NCBI RefSeq assembly: GCF_001278705.1
Contig: NZ_CP012600.1
Location: forward strand, 4,249,764-4,313,763
Direction: 5' to 3'
Length of the DNA: 64,000 nucleotides
Source: Bacillus gobiensis
GTDB taxonomy: Bacteria > Bacillota > Bacilli > Bacillales > Bacillaceae
Position numbers and translations under genes: made by a program. This document shows positions 60,381-64,000 of the stretch, one piece after another. The notes under the pieces were generated by a model, which was not told the origin of the DNA, ran no database searches, and worked only from the letters and a program-made list of their open reading frames with translations. Within the stretch, counting starts at the first letter, position 1. Each line of letters opens with the position of its first letter.

Positions 60381-62543
60381 GTGAGTGATACGACTGTAGT
60401 CATTAAGCAAATTTCAGAGGAGATGAAAATTCCCACAAAAAACGTTAAGCATGTCATTGACCTGCTCGAAGACGGGAATACCGTCCCTTTTATCGCCAGA
60501 TATCGTAAGGAACAAACAGGATCACTGGATGAATTGCAAATCCGGACGATATCAGAAAGATGGACATATATCCAAAATGTAAATCAAAGAAAAGAAGAAG
60601 TGATTCGCTTAATTTCCGAGCAGGATAAATTAACAGACGACCTTAAGAAAAAAATAGAGTCTGCTTCCAAGCTTCAAGAAATAGAGGACTTATACCGCCC
60701 TTATAAGCAAAAAAGAAAAACGAAAGCGACTGTGGCGAAAAGCAGAGGGCTGGAGCCGTTAGCGGATTACCTTTTTTCCCTTCCTTCATCAGGAAATTTA
60801 CAGGAGGAAGCAAGTAAATACATACAGGAAGATAAGGAAATACATTCCATTGAAGATGCGTTGCAGGGAGCTAAGGACATTTTAGCTGAAAGAATTTCTG
60901 ATGAACCTGAATATAGAAAGTGGATACGAAGAGAAACATTTCGCAGAGGCGCTTTAACCTCTGTCGGAAAGAAAATAGAAGAAGATGAAAAAAATGTGTA
61001 CGAAATGTACTATGACTATTCAGAGCCGTTGCAGAAAATCGTCCCTCACCGCGTGCTTGCTGTAAACCGTGGAGAGAAGGAAGGCATATTAAGGGTTTCA
61101 ATTGAGCCTAACATAGAAGAAATCCTGGTGTATCTAGAAAAACAAGTGATCGGCAGTAAGCAAACGATTGTGCGAGATATTCTGCTTGAGACATTGGAAG
61201 ACGCGTATAAACGCCTGATACAGCCGGCCATCGAAAGAGAAATAAGAAAAGAACTCACCGAGACAGCAGAGGACCAAGCGATTCATATTTTCTCGGAAAA
61301 CTTGAGAAAGCTACTATTGCAGCCCCCTATGAAAGGGAAAGTTGTATTAGGAGTTGACCCTGCGTTTCGTACAGGATGTAAGCTTTCTGTCGTAGATGAG
61401 ACAGGTAAAGTTCTCTTAATTGATGTGATCTACCCTCATCCGCCGGTCAACAAAAAAGAACAAGCATTGGAAAAGGTAAAAAAAATACTTGAACAGTTTC
61501 AAGTTGAAGTAGTCGCAATCGGAAACGGGACGGCCTCCAGAGAATCAGAGGAGTTTGTTGTTCAAGCCTTAAGAGAATCGAACCGGAGTATTTACTACCT
61601 CATCGTAAATGAAGCGGGAGCAAGTGTTTATTCAGCATCCGACTTAGCCCGAGAAGAATTTCCTGATTTACAGGTAGAAGAAAGAAGTGCTGTGTCGATT
61701 GCCAGAAGACTTCAGGATCCGTTAGCTGAGCTGGTCAAGATTGATCCGAAGTCAGTCGGAGTTGGTCAATACCAGCATGACGTAAGCCAAAAGAAACTGC
61801 AGGAATCACTTGGTTTTATCGTCGAGACTGTCGTTAACCAGGTGGGAGTAAATGTAAATACAGCTTCTTCTGCACTTTTGCAATACGTGGCGGGTCTTTC
61901 AAAGTCCGTTGCAGCTAACGTTGTGAAAAAAAGAGAGGAACTCGGTAAATTTACGAGCCGTAAAGAACTAAAGGATATTCCAAGACTAGGCGCAAAAACT
62001 TATGAGCAATGTATTGGTTTTCTTAGAGTAGTGGATGGATCAGAGCCTTTGGACAGAACAGGAATACATCCAGAAAACTATAAAGAAGTAAAGGAGCTCC
62101 TTGCATCCCTGGAAATAAGTGCATCGGGGCTTGGCACTGATGAACTGAAAGACAAGCTGAAAACACTGCAAATTGAAGAAACGGCAGAAAAACTAGGTAT
62201 AGGAAGTATTACGCTTCGGGATATCATTGAGCAGCTTCATCGGCCTGAACGTGATCCGCGTGATGAAATTGCCAAGCCGCTTTTAAAGACAGATGTATTG
62301 AAGCTCGAGGATTTAGAACAGGGAATGGAGCTTCAAGGAACGGTTAGAAATGTCGTTGATTTTGGTGCTTTCGTCGATATAGGTGTGAAACAAGACGGGC
62401 TTGTGCACATTTCAAAGCTCAGCAATAATTTTGTCAAACACCCGCTCGATGTTGTGTCAGTAGGTGATATCGTTGAGGTATGGGTCGAACAGGTCGATGC
62501 CGTAAAGGGAAGAGTATCCTTAACTATGGTTAAAGGAAAATAG
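60381..62543 (+). CDS. tex: Tex-family RNA-binding protein YdcI
   Basis: Cytosolic nucleic-acid-binding protein of 720 residues: N-terminal helical Tex domain (VIDLLEDGNTVPFIARYRKEQTG in parts), YqgF/RNase H-like domain (GVDPAFRTGCKLSVVD), helix-hairpin-helix segments (NTASSALLQYVAGLS, IPRLGAKTYEQCIGFLR) and a C-terminal S1 domain (GTVRNVVDFGAFVDIGVKQDGLVH in parts). GTG 60381 is the start, eight bases after TTGGAGG; ATGs upstream overlap that site. Linked to transcription fidelity and toxin expression in other bacteria. Confidence 0.94.
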   Translation: MSDTTVVIKQISEEMKIPTKNVKHVIDLLEDGNTVPFIARYRKEQTGSLDELQIRTISERWTYIQNVNQRKEEVIRLISEQDKLTDDLKKKIESASKLQEIEDLYRPYKQKRKTKATVAKSRGLEPLADYLFSLPSSGNLQEEASKYIQEDKEIHSIEDALQGAKDILAERISDEPEYRKWIRRETFRRGALTSVGKKIEEDEKNVYEMYYDYSEPLQKIVPHRVLAVNRGEKEGILRVSIEPNIEEILVYLEKQVIGSKQTIVRDILLETLEDAYKRLIQPAIEREIRKELTETAEDQAIHIFSENLRKLLLQPPMKGKVVLGVDPAFRTGCKLSVVDETGKVLLIDVIYPHPPVNKKEQALEKVKKILEQFQVEVVAIGNGTASRESEEFVVQALRESNRSIYYLIVNEAGASVYSASDLAREEFPDLQVEERSAVSIARRLQDPLAELVKIDPKSVGVGQYQHDVSQKKLQESLGFIVETVVNQVGVNVNTASSALLQYVAGLSKSVAANVVKKREELGKFTSRKELKDIPRLGAKTYEQCIGFLRVVDGSEPLDRTGIHPENYKEVKELLASLEISASGLGTDELKDKLKTLQIEETAEKLGIGSITLRDIIEQLHRPERDPRDEIAKPLLKTDVLKLEDLEQGMELQGTVRNVVDFGAFVDIGVKQDGLVHISKLSNNFVKHPLDVVSVGDIVEVWVEQVDAVKGRVSLTMVKGK

Positions 62544-62551
62544 CAAGACAG

Positions 62552-62580
62552 AGGGCTTTCACTCCGTAAGCCCTTTGTTT
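62552..62580 (+). terminator. terminator after tex
   Basis: AGGGCTT (62552-62558) with AAGCCCT (62568-62574), then TTGTTT. Confidence 0.7.
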
Positions 62581-62633
62581 CCAAGTAATGATTTATAACA
62601 AAGGTTAGGAAGTTTAGAGGTATAATCATTGGT

Positions 62634-62747
62634 CTAAGAGCAATATTTTTTTCTGTAAAAATACCAGCATTGGTTTAAAAGTTTGATTTGATGCTGGTCT
62701 TTTTCATAAAAAGCTTTTTGCATTTGATTTCTAAGCCAGATTGGCAT
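62634..62747 (-). CDS. cmpA: cortex morphogenetic protein CmpA
   Basis: Short protein of 37 residues beginning MPIWLRNQMQKAFYEKD and ending CWYFYRKKYCS, nearly the same as B. subtilis CmpA. CmpA restrains spore cortex assembly by directing SpoIVA for degradation with ClpXP in the mother cell. ATG 62747 follows GGAGGG; the frame extends upstream only as noise. Its presence is direct evidence for endospore formation. Confidence 0.9.
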   Translation of the reverse strand: MPIWLRNQMQKAFYEKDQHQIKLLNQCWYFYRKKYCS

Positions 62748-62844
62748 GTTATCTGCCCTCCTCAGCATGTGAAAAACATTTATTCTTAGTGTATGCGGAT
62801 GAATTATTGTCCTGTTCGTATTTTTAAACAGAGGTGTTCGAATA

Positions 62845-63291
62845 ATGAATGATAAACAGTTGCAGCAACTTGTTGAGGAGATTTCCAACTCCTTTTTTCA
62901 TAAACCTTTTTGCCATCAAGCGGTATTTAATCCCCGGCTGAGAAGCACGGGCGGAAGATATCTACTTCAATCCCATAATATTGAGTTAAACCGGGTATAT
63001 TATGAGGAGCATGGGCTTACTGAGCTTGAAGGAATAATTAAACATGAGCTTTGCCACTATCATTTGCACCTTGAAGGAAAGGGTTATAAGCATAGGGACA
63101 GGGATTTTAAAAGCTTGCTTAAAGAGGTTGGAGCCCCCAGACATTGTACTCCTTTAATATTGAAGGAAAATAAAGCTTATAAATATGTTTATACCTGTAC
63201 TAGCTGCACTCAAGTTTTTAAAAGAAAAAGGTCAATGAATATCAGCAGGTATGTTTGCGGAAAATGCGGCGGGAAAATTAAAGAAATTTAA
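62845..63291 (+). CDS. SprT-like metalloprotease-fold protein
   Basis: Protein of 148 residues with a zincin active site [19 protein letters not shown] (HExxH at about residue 68) and a C-terminal zinc ribbon with CTSC and CGKC. SprT-family members are linked to DNA-protein crosslink repair in eukaryotes; the bacterial role is unknown. ATG 62845 follows AGAGGTG. Divergent from cmpA, as in B. subtilis (ydcK). Confidence 0.9.
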   Translation: MNDKQLQQLVEEISNSFFHKPFCHQAVFNPRLRSTGGRYLLQSHNIELNRVYYEEHGLTELEGIIKHELCHYHLHLEGKGYKHRDRDFKSLLKEVGAPRHCTPLILKENKAYKYVYTCTSCTQVFKRKRSMNISRYVCGKCGGKIKEI

Positions 63292-63373
63292 TAAAGTAGG
63301 TTGACTCTATATTGGCATCCATGTTAAATTATAAAAGCTTCGTTAAACAAGGAATTAATTTTTTAATTATTTC

Positions 63374-63402
63374 TTGACTCGAATTGTGACGATATATATA
63401 AT
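63374..63402 (+). promoter_or_regulatory. strong promoter of the tRNA cluster
   Basis: TTGACT, 17-base spacer, TATAAT (63397-63402), 18 bases before the first tRNA. A weaker second promoter, TTGACT at 63301 with TTAAAT at 63324, may add to it. Confidence 0.85.
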
Positions 63403-63420
63403 GAAGAAAGTCTGATTCAT

Positions 63421-63495
63421 TCCACAGTAGCTCAGTGGTAGAGCTATCGGCTGTTAACCGATCGGTCGTAGGTTCGAATCCTACCTGTGGAGCCA
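63421..63495 (+). tRNA. tRNA-Asn(GTT)
   Basis: Cloverleaf with acceptor TCCACAG/CTGTGGA, anticodon GTT at 63453-63455, GGTTCGAATCC T arm, encoded CCA. Confidence 0.97.
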
Positions 63496-63497
63496 AT

Positions 63498-63588
63498 GGA
63501 GAAGTACTCAAGTGGCTGAAGAGGCGCCCCTGCTAAGGGTGTAGGTCGCGTAAGCGGCGCGAGGGTTCAAATCCCTCCTTCTCCGCCA
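63498..63588 (+). tRNA. tRNA-Ser(GCT)
   Basis: Class II tRNA with long variable arm; acceptor GGAGAAG/CTTCTCC, anticodon GCT at 63532-63534, encoded CCA. Confidence 0.97.
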
Positions 63589-63603
63589 TTGTTTTTATAC
63601 TGC

Positions 63604-63675
63604 GGCCCGTTGGTCAAGCGGTTAAGACACCGCCCTTTCACGGCGGTAACACGGGTTCGAATCCCGTACGGGTCA
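63604..63675 (+). tRNA. tRNA-Glu(TTC)
   Basis: Acceptor GGCCCGT/ACGGGTC, anticodon TTC at 63637-63639; the CCA end is not encoded. Confidence 0.95.
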
Positions 63676-63684
63676 TTGTGACAT

Positions 63685-63759
63685 TGGGCTATAGCCAAGC
63701 GGTAAGGCAACGGACTTTGACTCCGTCATTCGTTGGTTCGAATCCAGCTAGCCCAGCCA
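63685..63759 (+). tRNA. tRNA-Gln(TTG)
   Basis: Acceptor TGGGCTA/TAGCCCA, anticodon TTG at 63717-63719, encoded CCA. Confidence 0.97.
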
Positions 63760-63799
63760 TTTTTTTAATACTAAAGAAAATATAATGTTTGCAAAACAA

Positions 63800-63875
63800 G
63801 AGCCATTAGCTCAGTCGGTAGAGCATCTGACTTTTAATCAGAGGGTCGAAGGTTCGAGTCCTTCATGGCTCACCA
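63800..63875 (+). tRNA. tRNA-Lys(TTT)
   Basis: Acceptor GAGCCAT/ATGGCTC, anticodon TTT at 63833-63835, encoded CCA. Confidence 0.97.
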
Positions 63876-63882
63876 ATGTTAT

Positions 63883-63963
63883 GCGGGTGTGGCGGAATTG
63901 GCAGACGCGCTAGACTTAGGATCTAGTGTCTTTGACGTGGGGGTTCGAGTCCCTTCACCCGCA
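63883..63963 (+). tRNA. tRNA-Leu(TAG)
   Basis: Class II tRNA; acceptor GCGGGTG/CACCCGC, anticodon TAG at 63917-63919; CCA not encoded. Confidence 0.95.
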
Positions 63964-63971
63964 TGATTTTT

Positions 63972-64000
63972 GCGGAAGTAGTTCAGTGGTAGAACATCAC
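63972..64000 (+). tRNA. tRNA-Gly, truncated by the window edge
   Basis: GCGGAAGTAGTTCAGTGGTA is the usual Bacillus tRNA-Gly start and D arm; the anticodon lies beyond the window, GCC being most likely. Confidence 0.85.

Overview
The window is a chromosomal segment of a low-GC, endospore-forming member of the Bacillaceae (Bacillus sensu lato). Gene order follows the Bacillus subtilis yda-ydb-ydc region almost continuously: ydaD, ydaG, amj, ydzA, lrpC, topB, then ydaP, mntH, ydaS, ydaT, then ydbI to ydbT, then ydcA, acpS, ydcC, alr, ndoAI-ndoA, the eight-gene rsb-sigB operon, tex, cmpA, a SprT-like gene and a tRNA cluster that runs off the right edge. Many proteins resemble B. subtilis orthologues but are clearly diverged, so this is another species or genus. 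The sporulation gene cmpA and the anti-sigma partner-switching operon support an aerobic spore former. All comparisons are from memory; no searches were run.

Region by region. 1-5.5 kb: the end of a ureidoglycolate dehydrogenase gene, a HAD phosphatase, a VanY-like lipoprotein carboxypeptidase, two oxidoreductases and a DUF421 membrane protein. 5.5-8 kb: a folded intergenic segment, then an S-box (SAM) riboswitch with terminator in front of a RimK-like ATP-grasp ligase, then glutamate racemase. 8-15.3 kb: ydaD and ydaG with good sigma-B promoters, an unexplained roughly 330-nt noncoding transcription unit, amj, ydzA, an AhpD-like/isochorismatase pair, lrpC and topB. 15.3-21.6 kb: an accessory block between topB and ydaP where B. 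subtilis has ydaJ-ydaO: shikimate kinase, zinc-type alcohol dehydrogenase with divergent HxlR regulator, an ArsR-MFS operon with an apparently leaderless regulator mRNA, and a graveyard of decaying genes (frameshifted racemase, a lipoprotein with an in-frame stop, an unrecognised fragment). 21.8-31.2 kb: ydaP, mntH with an MntR box, ydaS, a T-box-controlled arginyl-tRNA synthetase, ydaT, an EcsC-family gene, two short tandem-repeat arrays and a KatX-like catalase.

31.3-35.7 kb is a second accessory block: one dead and one frameshifted copy of a LytTR regulator with a degenerate ABC-ATPase domain, an intact ABC ATPase and permease, and a decayed second permease; a perfect 21-bp-spaced direct repeat is a candidate operator. 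35.8-38.4 kb: an AI-2E family permease and a ydaO-type (c-di-AMP) riboswitch in front of a dicarboxylate/amino-acid symporter. 38.6-54.3 kb: an ABC exporter, acyl-CoA dehydrogenase, cation efflux, thioredoxin-like protein, wall precursor genes (ddl, murF, alr), esterase, cshA, ydbST, rhomboid, acpS and ydcC. 54.4-60.3 kb: the ndoAI-ndoA toxin-antitoxin pair and rsbRSTUVW-sigB-rsbX. 60.4-64 kb: tex, cmpA, sprT-like, tRNA-Asn, -Ser, -Glu, -Gln, -Lys, -Leu and a partial tRNA-Gly.

How it works together: the stressosome genes and sigma-B lie at the right, and six sigma-B-type promoters are visible in the window (before ydaD, ydaG, ydaP, ydaS, ydaT and inside the operon before rsbV). Three different RNA leaders (SAM, T-box, c-di-AMP) tie single genes to methionine, arginine and osmotic/potassium signalling.
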